Shown here: positions 11,455 to 24,330 of the stretch, one piece after another
How positions within the stretch are numbered: the first letter of the stretch is position 1
How the letters are laid out: the number at the start of each line of letters is the position of its first letter
Source: Marsupella aquatica
Taxonomy: Eukaryota > Marchantiophyta
DNA length: 64,000 nucleotides
Direction of reading: 5' to 3'
NCBI GenBank assembly: GCA_973895155.1
Contig: OZ316896.1
Location: 4,774,001-4,838,000 of the forward strand
Program-made: the position numbers and the translations under genes
Notes under the pieces: generated by a model
Seen by the model: only the letters and a program-made list of their open reading frames with translations
Told to the model about the DNA's origin: nothing
The model's database searches: none

Positions 11455-12287
11455 TTCAGTTGCTGGTGTACATACTTTTATTGGTTCCGTGACTCCTTTC
11501 GGCTACTGTCAGTTGGCTTTCAGATGCCCGCCTCCATCATGCAAGTGCTTAAAAATTACTGTCGATGAACCTCATCCAGGAGGCACCGATGCCAATTGTA
11601 GGCCTACCATGGAATTAATACTTGGTTGCTTATGTGAAGCCACTTCTCTTTTGATGAAGATAATTTTCTAAAGTGGTGATTAATGCAAGAGGGTTTTACT
11701 GTAATTGGAGGGTGATTCAAAATTCTTTGCATGCAGAGGAATTCTTTCTCTCACGAGCTCTACATCCTTACACTCGTATCACGGTGTACCTGTTGTACCA
11801 AGAAGGCCGCTTCTGTTGATGTTGAATTTCCAAATCTAAAAAGTAGGTGTTTTGCAGGTCTTTTTTGAAAGCCATATCCCAGTCAGTCCGTGTCTACTCA
11901 TTTTACCTCTCTTTGTTGTCCCTGAAGCTTTGGCGTCAGACTATTCATTGTGTTGATTCCATATGTTTAGCTCGATGACCTTGAGGCCATTTAATGATCA
12001 AGACCTTAATAGGATTAAGAAGTTCGAGCTTGTTGGCTAGATATGCTGGGACTCTTTTGCAAACCCCAGATGTGGTGTCCCTATGAGTTTACGGAACCCG
12101 CATGAGTTCATAGGGAGACACCACATCTTTCTTGCGGATCTTCTCGAGTCTTCTGGGTTTTCCATTCTTCAGTGAGGTAGTCGAAATTGATCCCGTGCAG
12201 TGCCAATGTGGGGATCCGTTGTTGACGTCTCCCTAGTGCAATTCTCTCCATCATGGACTGAAATTCCTCTCCTAATAATTTATTTAT
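11455..12287. other. Intergenic region with a hairpin at 12068-12128
   Basis: AGATGTGGTGTCCCTATGA at 12068-12086 is answered by TCATAGGGAGACACCACATCT at 12108-12128, its reverse complement with a small bulge of two extra bases, leaving a 21-base loop. Frames crossing it encode nothing recognisable. It may be the end of a small inverted-repeat element. Confidence 0.6.
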
Positions 12288-12459
12288 CAAGTAGCAGGGT
12301 CTTTGCATTCTCCACGGTTGGTTAAGCAATAACCCAAGCTAACTGGACACAACTCCGCTGGCAACATCTGACCCAAGTAGCAGGGTCTTTGAATTTTCCA
12401 TGGTTGGTTAAGCAATAACCCAAGCTAACTGGACAGAACCCACTGGCAACATCTGACAA
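12288..12459. repeat. 86-bp tandem duplication
   Basis: Copies at 12288-12373 and 12374-12459 both start caagtagcagggtctttg and end ggcaacatctgac. A few substitutions separate them. The repeat appears non-coding. Confidence 0.85.
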
Positions 12460-13547
12460 AGTTTGATCATCAGATGGTCATCCATGTCTTCTACCCTAAC
12501 TACACTAGAACACACTGTTCAACCCTCTGCATTGCATTGGTTTGGGTCCTTTATTTTGCTCCCGCCCAACTTGCTTGGCCCCCTCCTGGTTGGGTGCCCC
12601 ACTCCCCATCCCCTTTGGTCCAGGGTGGGCCAGAGAGTTAAGTTTAAGTTGAGAATGATGACAAACGTTAAGTGATGAAAACCGGCATAATGTCAACTGA
12701 TGGATAATTCCAAACTAATAACTAAAGTAATATTATTTAACACCAGTGAAGTTGGCAAAATAGTAACCTCCACACTATAATATCCGATTGCACTCATCAT
12801 GGTCCACCATCGATTCACTAATTGCCATCTGGGCGGGAAGAAATCCTGGCCTCCCCTACTCTCCATGCCTCACCATCTGTGCCTCTTATTTAAAAGCAGT
12901 GAAAAAAATTAACAACAGCGAAAAAAGCTGGCAAAATAATAACCTACACACTAGAAAATCTAATCCCACTCATTCTGGTATATCATCGTTTCAATGATTG
13001 ACATCTGTGCCTTCACCCTCGATGCCTCATCTGGCCTTCCCTATTCGTGCCTCCCCTTGCTCATCGTGCAATTCACACCTACACTGGGGTGGTTAGTATC
13101 AAATTAAGTTAAATTAGACAAAGAGTCGCAAAGTTTCTAATTCGAAGAAAAGCGTGTCAACGGACTAAATCTCACTTTGCAGAATTTACGTTCCAAAACT
13201 TGACAATACGGGAAACAAAGAGTGAACAGGCAGATTGCAGAGCACGAAACCCGCAGCACTGGATTGTTCGGGTGAATTGCCATCAGCCGGCGAATTTGGT
13301 GCCCGAGTCGCGACCGTCGTTGTGCCGGAAGGAGCGTTTGAGCTGCCACCTCGTAGCCCTCCATCGTGCAGTCTAGAGTAGACCAGGCTTCTGTCTCGGT
13401 TTCGGTTTCGGTGTAGTGATGTTGGTGATCCGTTTCGTCACAGAGCAGAGGAGAGGAGAGTTGCAGAAGTGAATGTTGGTCCTACCCAGAAAGCAAATTG
13501 GGTGGTGATTATTCTGTCCCGGTGAGAGAGTTTGGGTGGGAGAGGAG
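12460..13547. other. Intergenic and upstream region of the TMEM50 gene
   Basis: No gene was recognised. Related phrases recur (tggcaaaatagtaacctccacactata at 12754 and tggcaaaataataacctacacactag at 12929), indicating a diverged ~175-bp repeat. 13380-13547 is purine/GT-rich and probably holds the promoter and leader of the next gene. Confidence 0.4.
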
Positions 13548-15953
13548 ATGGCTCTGGCAGATATTTGGACCGCCGTCGGTCCAGCGTTGGCAGGTGCTGT
13601 GTTTGGGAGTGGGTGGTGGTGCTGGGTGGACGCAGTTGTGTGCAGTGCTATAACTGTTCCGTTTCTACATTATCTTCCTGGTGTGTTCTCCTCTCCTCTT
13701 CCCTCTCGATTTCCCTTTCCTTGAGCCCCTTCCTCTGATGGCACATCTTTGCCATAGTTCCTCCCTGTCTCCATTTAAGAGGACGGATTGTTCTGGGATT
13801 TTGATCCCGGTAATGAGTAGATTTCTATTCATGGACAATACAGCACGGCTGAAATCAAGGGAATTCGTGGTCTCAGACGGGAATTTTCAGTTCGCTGTTA
13901 ACGCAGTGCAAAGGTTGAAGGACTCTGTTGTTGTGTATCTAAGGGCAGCGAGAATTGCTTTCGTCGGAAATGCGTGTTGACAATTCACCTCGCTATGGGC
14001 AGTAAAGTTGAATGAAGGGCATAATTGAACATGAAGGGCATGGGTCTGCAAGAGCTCACAGTGCTTCACAGATGACGCAAAACCCTTCACCGATGATGTA
14101 AAAGACAAAACATCAAATTTGAGTGCGTTCGTGAAGAAATTTTCTGACTGGCAGTAATGCAAATTTTAAGATTGACGGCACGGACTTTCATGCTTTTAGA
14201 GTAAAGTCTGAGAGGTGCCTCCGCATAATTGTCAGATGCATTGAAGGAATTTCGAGACCCTAGTTCTAAAATGCCAAGCCAGAGGCTACTACTACCATGC
14301 CAACCCACTTTGTGCGACACTACTATTCCGTCAATTTTACTTCTATTGGTTAAGCACACATTTTTAGTTCTTTTTTTGGCCTTTCTTAGCTTTATCACCA
14401 GTCTAGTTTCCCTTGATCCGCTGAATTGTGTTTTTCGCACCAGAGTAACGAATACTCAGATGGGGGAGGCAGGTAGGCTAGATTTTAACATCGCACTAAA
14501 GGACTAAATATGTTCTGGACGTTTTCTATGTCGAAGTCGCTTCCGTTGGATCGCCTGTATGGGCCTGTCGTAGGTCAGGCGAACGAGCTTCCTGACCATT
14601 TCTGCCTCCCGTCTTCACACTCGATACAATCTGCAGGATTATTCGCTTCACTAGCTGCGTTGATGTTCAACGGTGTGAGGAGAGAAGAGCTGCAAGAGTA
14701 CTCACCATATGATGACGGGGAAGGATGCAGGTACACTCTGGTCCATTTCATTTGGAAACTGCTTTGAAATATTCTTGCAGGACAGGTTTGTCTCAAATGT
14801 AGGTTTGAGCACGTTACTTTCACTAGGTCTTGGGAACTACTAATGTTTGGAGAGGAGCTTGAACAATGAATTCAACTTGGATTTTGCTTCGTTACCATAA
14901 CAAAGTATCCAAACATATTGAATTGATTTGAATCGCATAGTGTATGTGAACGCTTCAGCTGCTTGCCCGTTACATGACGGTGTCTAGTCCGGAGTCCTAG
15001 TTTTGTCTACGTCAATCAGCTCATCAGGTAGATTGTCTTGGAAAGAAAAACTAGGTTTTTGAAACGAAGACCAGAGAATGATCAACGGGAGGACATCTCC
15101 AATTAAGGGATGACTCGGCCTGCATCTCCGATCAAGCCAGTCCAATCCTAGGATATCTCCTTCGGACTGAAAGATTAACCTGTACTCCCTGTTTGTTCCC
15201 GTACATTATACCACTATACTAAGTGAACAACAGCCTTGCACTGCTTGGTAGGCTCCTTTTTGTTTTGCTTAGTTTTGATGGTTCTTACCAAATGACGTGA
15301 ATGGGTTCGCTGGAGTCTAACTAAGACCTGCATGGGGTATTGATCATGTGCAGATCAAGGACTTGGCTCTTTCTTGCATATGTCATCGCATTTGTATCAT
15401 TAGCAGCTTCAGTTGGCCTTTTAGTTGAAGATGCTCTCGTACCAGAGAAACCATCAACTTGGACCGGTATTGCCGGTGTATTGCAATGTAGTTTTGTCCT
15501 CGGCAGGTACATCTTTTACTTCGAATGGAATATGAAAAAGAGGTTGGGTTTGCCTACAAATGTTTTTTCCATTGAATACACTGAAAGTTGCCGCCAGCCT
15601 TCGTCGAGAGCGATAATTTTCGTATTCGTTGAGTTCCTTACCACGTGCTTCGTCGAAAGGTCTTTGGCACACGACACAGGGCCTGTAACCAGGGCCAGTT
15701 GCACGGTCGTTGTCCCACGGTTTTGTTGAAAGAAGCTTTGTTCGATTCACATCTCAGGGAAAATCTACTCACTTCTCCGAGGGCTTTACAAGCGTCAGTA
15801 TCTGTCAGATTGTGACTAGTTCATTGAGTATTCTTCGAGTAGTAGTCCATACTAGGATTCTGATAGAAATGTTTGCTGACAGTTTGGATGATGTGTTGTG
15901 GTTTGTCCAGTGGTTTGGTATTTTGGACATCCAGATCCGTAAATGACTACTGA
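13548..15953 (+). CDS. TMEM50 homologue, four-span membrane protein
   Basis: Four exons, 13548-13680, 14637-14730, 15354-15506 and 15911-15953, join in matching phases and give 140 residues, close to the 135 or so of plant homologues. Conserved blocks are FGSGWWCWVDAVVCS, HYLPGLFASLAALMFN, YSPYDDGE, WLFLAYVIAFVSLAASVGLL, WTGIAGVLQC and the end GLVFWTSRS. The last exon is only 43 bp; it was found because splitting the Ser codon after FVLG restores the family C terminus. Four hydrophobic spans are expected. The family resides in endoplasmic reticulum and other endomembranes, and in yeast and animals it is linked to membrane protein trafficking; the plant role is little known. ATG 13548 fits the family start. 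An AATAAA at 15958 overlaps the region just past the stop. Confidence 0.9.
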
Positions 15954-17910
15954 CTCCAATAAAGTGCCTCTGGTAAGTCTCCTGATACCTCGAATGTTTT
16001 AGTGTGTTTTGTTAGTTGTTACAGAGGAAAGTATTCATTGAAGGTGCCATGGACATGCTTAGACAATGACAGCTGACAAGAACATGGCTCTCTTGCAGAT
16101 TTGAGGCGATTGTTCAAGATTCAAAACATGAAATTTGAATTTTAATGCTAAGTATTCTAGTGACAAATTCCAAATGGCGGGAATTTGTTACAACGACTGA
16201 GAAGAAGTTGATATGAAGTATCATGGCCCTATGTGTTTTTGCAATAAGGTATCCTCAAGAAGGGAGGTTCTTGTAGTTCGTTACTTTTTCACTTGGGATT
16301 ATTTTCTCTACACGCCAGGCAAAAAACAAAATGAGAATTTGTTCAAATGGGGTCCATACCGGCAATTGCCGAGAGGTACTAAAACACAGTCCACTCTTTT
16401 TGTTCTCTGTGATGGGTGAGGACGGTGCTTGACGTTGTCGGTATGTGCAAAGATCTCAATTTGGGTACATGTAGGTATGTGTTTGCACTGGAGCCCAGAT
16501 TCGAAGATGTTCGATGATCCGTATAAGTTTACCTGGTCATCAAACGTAAACATCTTTGGATTCCTGCCCCATATTCGTGTCAGTTTCCCAGTTTACCCAA
16601 TTGTCAAAGATCGATGTCGTTGGATTGTGGCTCCATATACTTCTCAATTCAATACATTTAGTTACAAGCCAGGGGTGTGTCTTGAAGTTATATTGTCCTT
16701 TTGAATGAAATTTGGTTCAATAAAATGACCCGCCAACGGTTCTCGTCATACCTCGTGTTCTGTCCATTTACAGGTATGACTCCATTTACAGTTATCGGTA
16801 TACTTACAAAAGAAATGAATTGCTTCAATTGCACTTCACGTCTACGAATTTTTCTTTACATGTAGTGAATGACATACGTACATGCTAAAGCCAGGCAAGG
16901 AGGTGTTACATACATGCACATCTTTGGGATGAGCTCGTCAGCAGGATAGGTTTTGTAGTAGAGGCGAACGAGCGGGATGAAAGCAATTGGCATTCACGTG
17001 CAGCAAATCTCAGTCAATTGGTTTGTATGTGCAAACTGTCATGTGATTTATTCCCATCGTCTGTTGAAATCTCGTCAAGAAACTAGACAATGTCGTTTAC
17101 CATTTCTACCATAGAAATTTTCCTGGTGGAAACCAATTGTTTGCCATCTGGTAGAATCCTGGCCCACAGGCAACCCATGGCAGCATAAGTTGGTGATCAC
17201 TGAAAAGATTATCACTGAGAAAACTGCAGCGAGATAAGAGAACTCAACTATCCTTTATGGTATGTATCCAGCACCTTGTCCAGCTCAATGTCGGCACTGG
17301 ATTCATGGTTCATGGCAACAAAGAGTGAGAGCCGTTTGTGAGTGTGCTCGGATGTCAACGGGATGGCATATTTCTTTCTTTCAAGCTCTGGTCTCGCCCC
17401 GGTTATCATGTTTGTTAAGTCCACAGACGAGTTTTCTCAAACGGGACAGGTTGCACATGAGAAGCCCGTGAATGCTATTTTCCGTTCACTAACTTCTTGA
17501 CAAAGTGCAAGAGAAAAGGAGATTGAAACAATTTGTGTAGTTGATGATCCTCTCCATAGCCTCCTGCCAAATCTAAGCAGATTGAAGCTTCTTTAAGTCA
17601 AACAGTTTTATTGTCTGTACTGATGCACTCAGCCTTGGTGGTAAGTCCTGTCAAACAAAGTAAACCAAATCTAGACAAGGATGCTTAGAAGGAAAACTCC
17701 CCTTAACCTTGCAATCTATAAGGACCGGGTCATGTTTAAACCAAGGAGTTTTTGAGGGAAGCGTATAAACTTACACTAGCTGCACAATACCCTGGACACC
17801 AATTTCAAACATACCACTGGAATCTCTGGGATAGATGAAAGGTGTCTCTCTTTCTCACACCGGCTCTTTGTTTCCTTGCAACATATCATAGCCTATATTG
17901 TACTCTACTT
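15954..17910. other. Intergenic DNA without a recognised gene
   Basis: Open frames at 16213-16419 and 16429-16704 encode products I do not recognise, and no splice model joins them to anything known. The start of this stretch probably holds 3' untranslated sequence of TMEM50. No clear repeat was seen. Confidence 0.4.
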
Positions 17911-18833
17911 GATGGACACACATTGCTTATTGTTGTCTCAATGCCTTTTGATAGGGTTGGTGGCATAAGAACCATTCAGGAGAATCAGGAGGGTTGTTTT
18001 TGTGTAGTAGCCCTTTACAAAAGCCGGGTTGAATAAGGACCAGGCATCATTGGATAATTTTTTATGTTTGTGTTTATCACATATGCTATGGACCAACCCT
18101 CTTATCCTAACACTATGCCTTACCACATGTGTCATTCCGTCAGACAATTTGTCCTAACATTAGAACATTTCATACAAGTATTAACTATGACATCTGGTGT
18201 CTTCCCCTGAATGCACTCCTTGGCCTTGTGTTTGAAGATGGAATTTTTTGGAAGTCCTGAAAAATAGACATTTGAACTCAAACACAATGTCTATTGAACG
18301 GAACGCCCGGGTGTTGTGTTCGAGTTGGATGTTGTGTTTGAGTTTTGACTACCTTGTTTTACATTGAGTACAAAAGGTCAAGATTATGAATCCTTTGACA
18401 ATGCCAATATTGGAACACAATGCTCATTTTTGAACACAATGCCATGAACAAAAAATGAAAATAGATACTATAAGAAGGCCTCATGCGCACTATCTGAATA
18501 GAGTGGCCAAGGGCCCACTATTTAAATACATGGCATTGTGTTGGGGGACTATCTGAATAGAGTCTGTGGCCCAGGGCCCACTATTTGAATGGCGCCATGT
18601 TGGGGGAAGATAGGAGCCTCTATTTGTGTTCTGAGGCAAGTGAAAAGAAAGGAGTTTTGGTGTTGTTGGGATTTTCTAGGTTGCCACTTGTTTTGGCATA
18701 ATACATACCATGCCATTAATTTTTTAATTTTTTATCACCAAGCCACTCTTTTGCTTATGTGTTAATGAAACTAACCAGGTTAGTCCATTCACATCCAATG
18801 ACTCTCATCACACCCAATTTCACTATTAGATGA
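17911..18833 (+). repeat. Repeat R1, copy a (uninterrupted)
   Basis: This ~920-bp segment starts gatggacacacattgc and ends ttcactattagatga. It recurs at 26763-26852 plus 30542-31405, where a 3.7-kb insertion splits it. Identity by eye is above 95% over most of its length. Inside it are two copies of a phrase around actatctgaatagagt...ggcccactattt. No protein family was recognised. R1 copies flank duplication block A on both sides in direct orientation. Confidence 0.85.
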
Positions 18834-19894
18834 AATTATAAAGTTATCAACCAATGGGGATATAAGTTACAGGCCACCAACTGTTCAGTTCTACTTGCCC
18901 GGTTGAGCCTGGTGAGAGTCAGTCTCTCCTTCTCAGAAATAAGGACTAATTGTGAGCATACTCAAAGTAGAGTCTTAAAAAGGTAACATTTGCTCTAAAG
19001 TACCTGATTGATTGAAACTAAGGCATTTAAAAAATTAAGGGGGTTAGAAGAATTTACTAAATTTGAAATAATACAAAACAAAAGCCTTGACTAGGTCAAA
19101 TGCATATAAAAATACATGACAAGCAACTTGAATAAGACAAGCCAACCAAAAGGTGTTCTGCCATCCTAAACTATAATACAAGGTTGCACCAATTTTCACA
19201 ACTGGTGGTCGTCATTCAAATTTGCAGGGCATGATTAAAATAATAGGGTCAAGGGTAAGTAATAAAGCCAAAGTGTGAGTTGAGTTTACTTAGTGTGACT
19301 CACAAAAAGTTGCACCATTGTCCAAGACAAGCCAAATAATCACAGTGGTCGTCATTCAAATTTGCAGGGCACGATTTAAAAAATAGGGTCAAGGGTAAGT
19401 AATAAAGCCAAAGTGTGAATTGAGTTTACTTAGTGTGACTCACAAAAAGTTGCACCATTGTCCAAGACAAGCCAAATAATCACACGAGACACCCCACAAA
19501 GTGAAAGACTTTAATTAACACAATGCACAAGAATCAATGCATGAGAATCAAGGAGGGTACTCCCTTCATGATCCATGCATGTAAGTCGGGATGTAAGTAT
19601 TGTAATACTCACATGCAAGTAAATATTGTACATATTCAATGTTGTGTGTATACTAACATAGTTTTGTATAACATTGGTAAGAGGAGTTTAATTGCTAATA
19701 ATATTTTAGTCACTTGATCAATAAAAAATTGTTCTCCCAATATTTGTGGTGATTTTTAGAGTCATTTGCATTGTCATTTTCAATGCCAAAAAACAAAAGC
19801 AACAAGGCCCAAAGACATAGTGAAACGCATGGCACGGGTGTTGATGGCAAGGTGTCAGGTGAGGGGCACACTCACAATGTAGGGCAGCCCCTCA
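18834..19894. other. AT-rich spacer between R1 and block A, with a tandem repeat
   Basis: A 140-bp unit starting tggtcgtcattcaaatttgc is tandemly duplicated at 19206-19345 and 19346-19484, with only a handful of differences, ending ccaaataatcaca. No gene was recognised elsewhere in the stretch. Confidence 0.7.
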
Positions 19895-20919
19895 AAGGGC
19901 TCCAGTCGCGCATGGGTGGGGAGGGGGGGCGGCGAGCGAGTGGAGTGATGGTGAAATGAGGAAAAGGTGGAGGTTAAGGTTTAAAAGGAACATAAGAGAA
20001 AAAAGTTTTAAAAGGGGTAAAAAAACACCTATCATTTTGTTATACTTTTGTGGTTGTCATAGCCATTGTTTTGTGCAATGGCATCTTTTATTCAAGAATT
20101 TTTTGTACAAGGAGAAAAAAGGAAAAAAGAAAAGGAAACTTTTGTGGTTGCCGTAGCCAGTATTTTGCACAATGATATCTTTCACTCAACAAATGATATT
20201 TTTTGCACCACAATCTATTTCTCAACAACATCTTTAACCAAACAACATCTTTTATGCAATGCACGGGGATTGAAAGGATACCGACAAAATGGACATCTTT
20301 GCTAAACCCTAAAACCCTAAACCTGAAACCGAGAATATAACGTTGCACAAATGTATAGAGTGGTCGCCATTCAAATGCAATGTCATTTTGGGTAAAAAAC
20401 AAAACAAAGAAAAAGACTCGCTCCTTTTCTCCTTGACTTTTTACTTCCTAACATCTTTCACATAACGACAACTTGGATGAAACAACACCTTTTTTCTTAT
20501 AACATCCTTTACTTCACGATATCTTTGGCAAAATGACACCTTTTTTTATCAACATCTTTCACATAATGGCATCTTTGGCAAAATGACTTCTTTTTTCTTA
20601 ACGACATCTTTTTATTTTAGGACATCTTTCACATAACAACATCTTGGGCGACACGATATCTTTTTTCTTGACGACATCTTGGCCGACATGACATCTTTTT
20701 TCTCAACGACCTCTTGGCCAACATTACATCTTTTTTTCTCAATGACTTCTTTTCTCTCAACGACCTCTTGGCCAACACGACATCTTTTCTCTCCAGGACC
20801 TCTTGGACGACACGACATCTTTTCTCTCAATGACCTCTTGGCCGACACGACATCTTTTTTTCTCAATGACATCTTGGCTGACACGACTTCTTTTGTGCAA
20901 CGCACGGGTATTGAGCTAG
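19895..20919 (+). mobile_element. Helitron-like non-autonomous element with internal minisatellite (copy A)
   Basis: The 3' end reads GTGCAACGCAC (a small stem-loop), then gggtattgag and CTAG followed by T at 20916-20920. A short GC-rich hairpin just before CTRR is the hallmark of plant Helitron 3' ends. The body 20440-20900 is a minisatellite built from variants of cgacatctttttt and ctcttggccgacacgacatc. A related internal phrase (tgcaatgcacggggattg) occurs at 20257. No helicase gene is present, and the 5' end cannot be fixed because it coincides with the duplication edge. Family assignment rests on the terminus only. Confidence 0.4.
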
Positions 20920-21164
20920 TATAGCATATAACAGCCTCGAAATGTATCTGTGGGTTTCCCAGAATATCAAGTCTGGATAGACCAAGTGATTTCCTGAGAA
21001 ACCCTAATGGATTTTCTTGCACATCTATTTTATGACTAATAATGTGGCTGTGGGTTTCCCAGATTATTATGCCTGGATGGACCTAGGATTTTCAGAACCT
21101 AAAAAAACTAACACTCTTTATAGTTTTGACTAAAATGTGACTTGTACACGCGTTCCTAATTATT

Positions 21165-21291
21165 ATTATTATTTTTTAAAGGGGCAATCTGTGAAACCCC
21201 AAAGAAAGGGAAAAGTCAATCACAATAGTTGAACTCAAGACCTATTAGTGACTACTTAAGTGAGCTACCACAAAGTCATGCCTGTCTGGGC
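21165..21291 (-). mobile_element. tRNA-derived SINE with 16-bp target site duplication
   Basis: Read on the minus strand, the 127-bp insert contains an A-box-like TGGTAGCTCACTTAAGTAG and a B-box-like GGTCTTGAGTTCAA about 30 bp apart, and ends in an A/AAT-rich tail. It is bracketed by CGCGTTCCTAATTATT at 21149-21164 and 21292-21307. The matching place in block B (near 40334) has a single, nearly identical target and no insert, so the element boundaries are exact. It inserted after the duplication. Confidence 0.85.
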
Positions 21292-23459
21292 CGCGTTCCT
21301 AATTATTGTTTGTAGTTGATTCCTGATCTTTTAGTAAGGGGGTGGTAGGTCACTCCTCATGCACAAACTACTCACTCAAGGAGTCATTCATAAAAGTGAA
21401 AAGTCATAATGATTCCCCAAAGTGGTAGGTTGCAGTCCATGCCCACTCAGGATATTGTTCACAAAAGTTGAAACATCCATTTTTAGTGGGTTTATTTAAT
21501 TTGACCAGTTTTGCCCTCTTTAACAATGGAGCAAATGATGTTGGAAAAATCTCAAACTTTGTCAGGTTACAGATTGAACATCAGATGACATGTAACAAAA
21601 ATTTGGGCTTGAGTATAGATCCAAAAGCTGTCCATGCAAGTAAACTTGACACAAGTCTACCAAAATTTAGATGCACAAGTCTTCCAAAACTCAACATTCT
21701 ATAGTTGGTTTGGGGATCTAAAAAACTTTAATCAGGGTACCCTTCTCAGAAATGAAACGCCAGTCCATGGTAATGGGCAAAATAAACTCTGGGTCCATCC
21801 GGGATTAACTTTGGGATTTACATGTTAAAAAGAATGATAGACAAAGCCAATGAGGCATTTTGGATCAACAATGAACTCATGATACACTTCTCCTGGTTCT
21901 TTGTTAATAAAAAACATAGGAAAGCCAACGAGGCTTCTTGGATCAACAATTATGAGTCTGTATGCTACTTAGGATAAACAAGAATTATGTACAGCACAAA
22001 ACCCACTAGGAGCTCCGGACTTTATGGGAACAAGCTCCAAAGGTTTACTGAACTTCCACTGTGGCATATTAATAAGCATGCCAAAGATTTGGAAACCTAG
22101 AAGCCTGAGCAAAGGTGTTTCTCGAATGGGAAAATGAGCGGATATTGGTGATTGGAGTTCAGATGAGGATTTGGAAGGAGATTTGACTGGCTCTGCATCA
22201 ATATGGCATGGTTGTAGGGGATGACGGATACATATGAGGATTTCTGGCAAAGGCGAACAAGAGTTGAGTTGGGCATATGGCGAGGGATTTTGGTCAAGAT
22301 GGTGGGATCCACTGGTTGATAATGCGGCCATGGTTGACTGCAGTCCATTATGGACGTTTGATCTGCCTTGAAGTAGTTGGTGCTGGTCATCTCTTCGGTT
22401 CAGCTAGGTTTTGTGTTGTTTTAGTTTAAATAAGAGTAGTGGCGCAAAGATGGTTCCTTGAATGTATGACAATAGTGGTTATCAAGAGCAATGTTATAGC
22501 ATTACCAAATTTTAGGATTTGCATTAGTTAGCTAAGCTATCCCTGGCCACCAAAAATTATTCTTAAATGATAAGGCTGTGAAAGAAAGTGTTATCAAGGC
22601 TTCCAATAAATTTGTAGTTGTCTCTGTCATTAATATTGTGCCAAGCTAGGATGTGGCTACAGTCTAAGGATGGATGACAAACTCCAGTGAGAATTGTTAC
22701 TGCAATTTTAAGTTGTAACCCAATACAGAGCACTTTGTCTACTTATAAACATTACCAAGTTAGAACATAACTCTACAGCTTGAGATTCAATTAGGTCCTC
22801 ATACGATGTGACCAACACCAAATCAATTATAGGAAGTCACCAACTTCCCATTCACAGCACTTTGAGGCACTTGATATGAAAACTACACACGTAGCAAGAT
22901 GCCCTGAAAGGGCAAGATACACAAGTCAGAGAAAAATAATTTCCAGATGCTCTTTACACCCTGACAGTGACTACGAGTTACAAAGAGAGTGACTGACGCT
23001 TTACATCAAAACCCATCTCAAAGGGACTTTTCCATTAAGACCGCTCAATCATATACTTGCTCTTAAAACAGACTGAGTCTTTATTGACTGTACAGTAGTG
23101 GTTTAGACCTTTCCTGGAACGGGCTGGTAGAATAAATGTACCAGTCAGAAGAGATAATTATTTTTCCGCTTACACTAGGAGTAGGGCTGAAAGACATGCT
23201 ACTCCGCAAACCCATAATACCTCCAAAATTGGGTAAACTGGATATCCACATAAATAAAATGTGAAACCTAAGACGCTCTATATACACGTAAGCTCAAGAT
23301 GGGCTAAATGATGCCTAATGGGATCGATCACAGATGACTATTTACAATCCCCACAACGGATGCTACATCTTAGAACTGGGAACACCAGGTTTAATGTGTT
23401 TTCGGTGCTGGTGTGATCCTGTCTGCCTGCATTTGCTTGCAGCAGTCTCTTCCTCGAAG

Positions 23460-23825
23460 TTAGTCCGTCTTGGGTTTGGGAAGCAAGACGGCGTGGATGC
23501 TAGGTACCACACCACCCTCAGCAATGGTCACACCAGCAAGCAGTTCTGCCAACTCCTTATCGTTGCTGATAGCCAATTGAATGTGTCTTGGCGTGATCCT
23601 GGCCTTTTTGCTGTCGCGGCAAGCATGTCCTGCCAGCTCGAGGACCTCTGCAGTGAGGTACTCCAAAACGGCAGCAAGATACACAGAGGCACCAGCACTG
23701 ACTCGTTCGGAATATTTCCCCTTCTTCAAATTTCCGGCTATCCTTGCCACAGGGAACAGCAAACCTGCCTTGTGCGACTTGGAGATCGCTTTCTTCTTCG
23801 CCTTGCCATGACCTCTTCCTGCCAT
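23460..23825 (-). CDS. Divergent core histone H2A variant, copy A
   Basis: An intronless 121-residue H2A. The histone fold is complete ([82 protein letters not shown]). Unlike common H2A it has PVAR for PVGR, RVSAGAS for [17 protein letters not shown] for NAARDNKKTR, SNDKE for RNDEE, and GGVVPSI for GGVxPNI. The acidic-patch residue next to Asp89 is Lys90, a charge reversal. The C tail is short (PKPKTD), with no SQEF/Y motif of H2A.X and no SPKK motif of H2A.W. ATG 23825 gives the standard MAGRG start. Upstream lie a TATA-like TTTAAG and a promoter module shared with the H4 gene. Copy B differs at two residues. It could be a bryophyte-type or gamete-specific H2A; that is inference. Confidence 0.93.
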   Translation of the reverse strand: MAGRGHGKAKKKAISKSHKAGLLFPVARIAGNLKKGKYSERVSAGASVYLAAVLEYLTAEVLELAGHACRDSKKARITPRHIQLAISNDKELAELLAGVTIAEGGVVPSIHAVLLPKPKTD

Positions 23826-24022
23826 TGTGAAGAACACGACTAGAAAGGTACCTGGGGCCGTCCCGGGCGTCGTAAGGTTCTTACAAACAGAATGCTTCGA
23901 AGAAATGTGGGTCGAAGAATCGACACTCAGGATGAATGCGAGCAAGAGTGACGTACTTGTGGACCCTGAATAATTGCAGCGAAAGAATTGAAGCTAATGA
24001 AAGAAACCCTGCCATTTCAGCC

Positions 24023-24330
24023 CTTAAATACAGGTAACGGATGCCTTTGCGTCATTTGTCAGTCAAGAATAACGTTATCTGCAGCTCCTGTTCTAATAAT
24101 ACACGGACGACTGACAATTATCTTTCAACTGCCAGTTTTCTTCAATTTAGACATGATACTGATTTGAAACCTGCACTGCCTCTGAAAAAAATTGTCACAC
24201 ACATACAAGAAATGTGCTAACTAGTTTGAAGTTTGTCAGTCAAGAATAAGATTATCTGCAGCTCCTGTTCTAATATACACGGACGAATGACAGTTATCTG
24301 TCAACTGCAATTTTTTCCAACTAAGACACA
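24023..24330 (-). promoter_or_regulatory. H2A copy A promoter: shared histone module plus an upstream repeat of it
   Basis: Read on the + strand, CCTTAA (24023-24028; TTAAGG, part of a TATA-like ATTTAAGG on the gene strand) is followed by TTTGCGTCATT, TCAGTCA and CGTTATCTGCAGCTC, ending at 24088. The same blocks occur at the same spacing upstream of H4. The core is repeated further upstream without the TATA part: the segment tttgtcagtcaagaataa ... tgacagttatct at 24234-24320 matches 24055-24145, a 178-bp offset. A TGACGT (ACGTCA on the gene strand, the plant histone hexamer) is at 23949-23954, between TATA and ATG. Confidence 0.7.

Noticed and set aside
20612-21022. Lys/Arg-rich 136-codon minus-strand frame
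   Set aside because: It is a translation of the catctttt minisatellite; the repeat period creates the apparent protein.
21468-21828. Plus-strand frame with a counterpart at 40382-40765
   Set aside because: No family resemblance, different start and stop in the two copies, and simple duplication explains the similarity.
21969-22390. Minus-strand open frames of 97-120 codons conserved between blocks A and B
   Set aside because: The start ATG of the longer frame is lost in B, and the three differences I could see in it are all residue-changing, so the frame shows no sign of selection; conservation is explained by the recent duplication.
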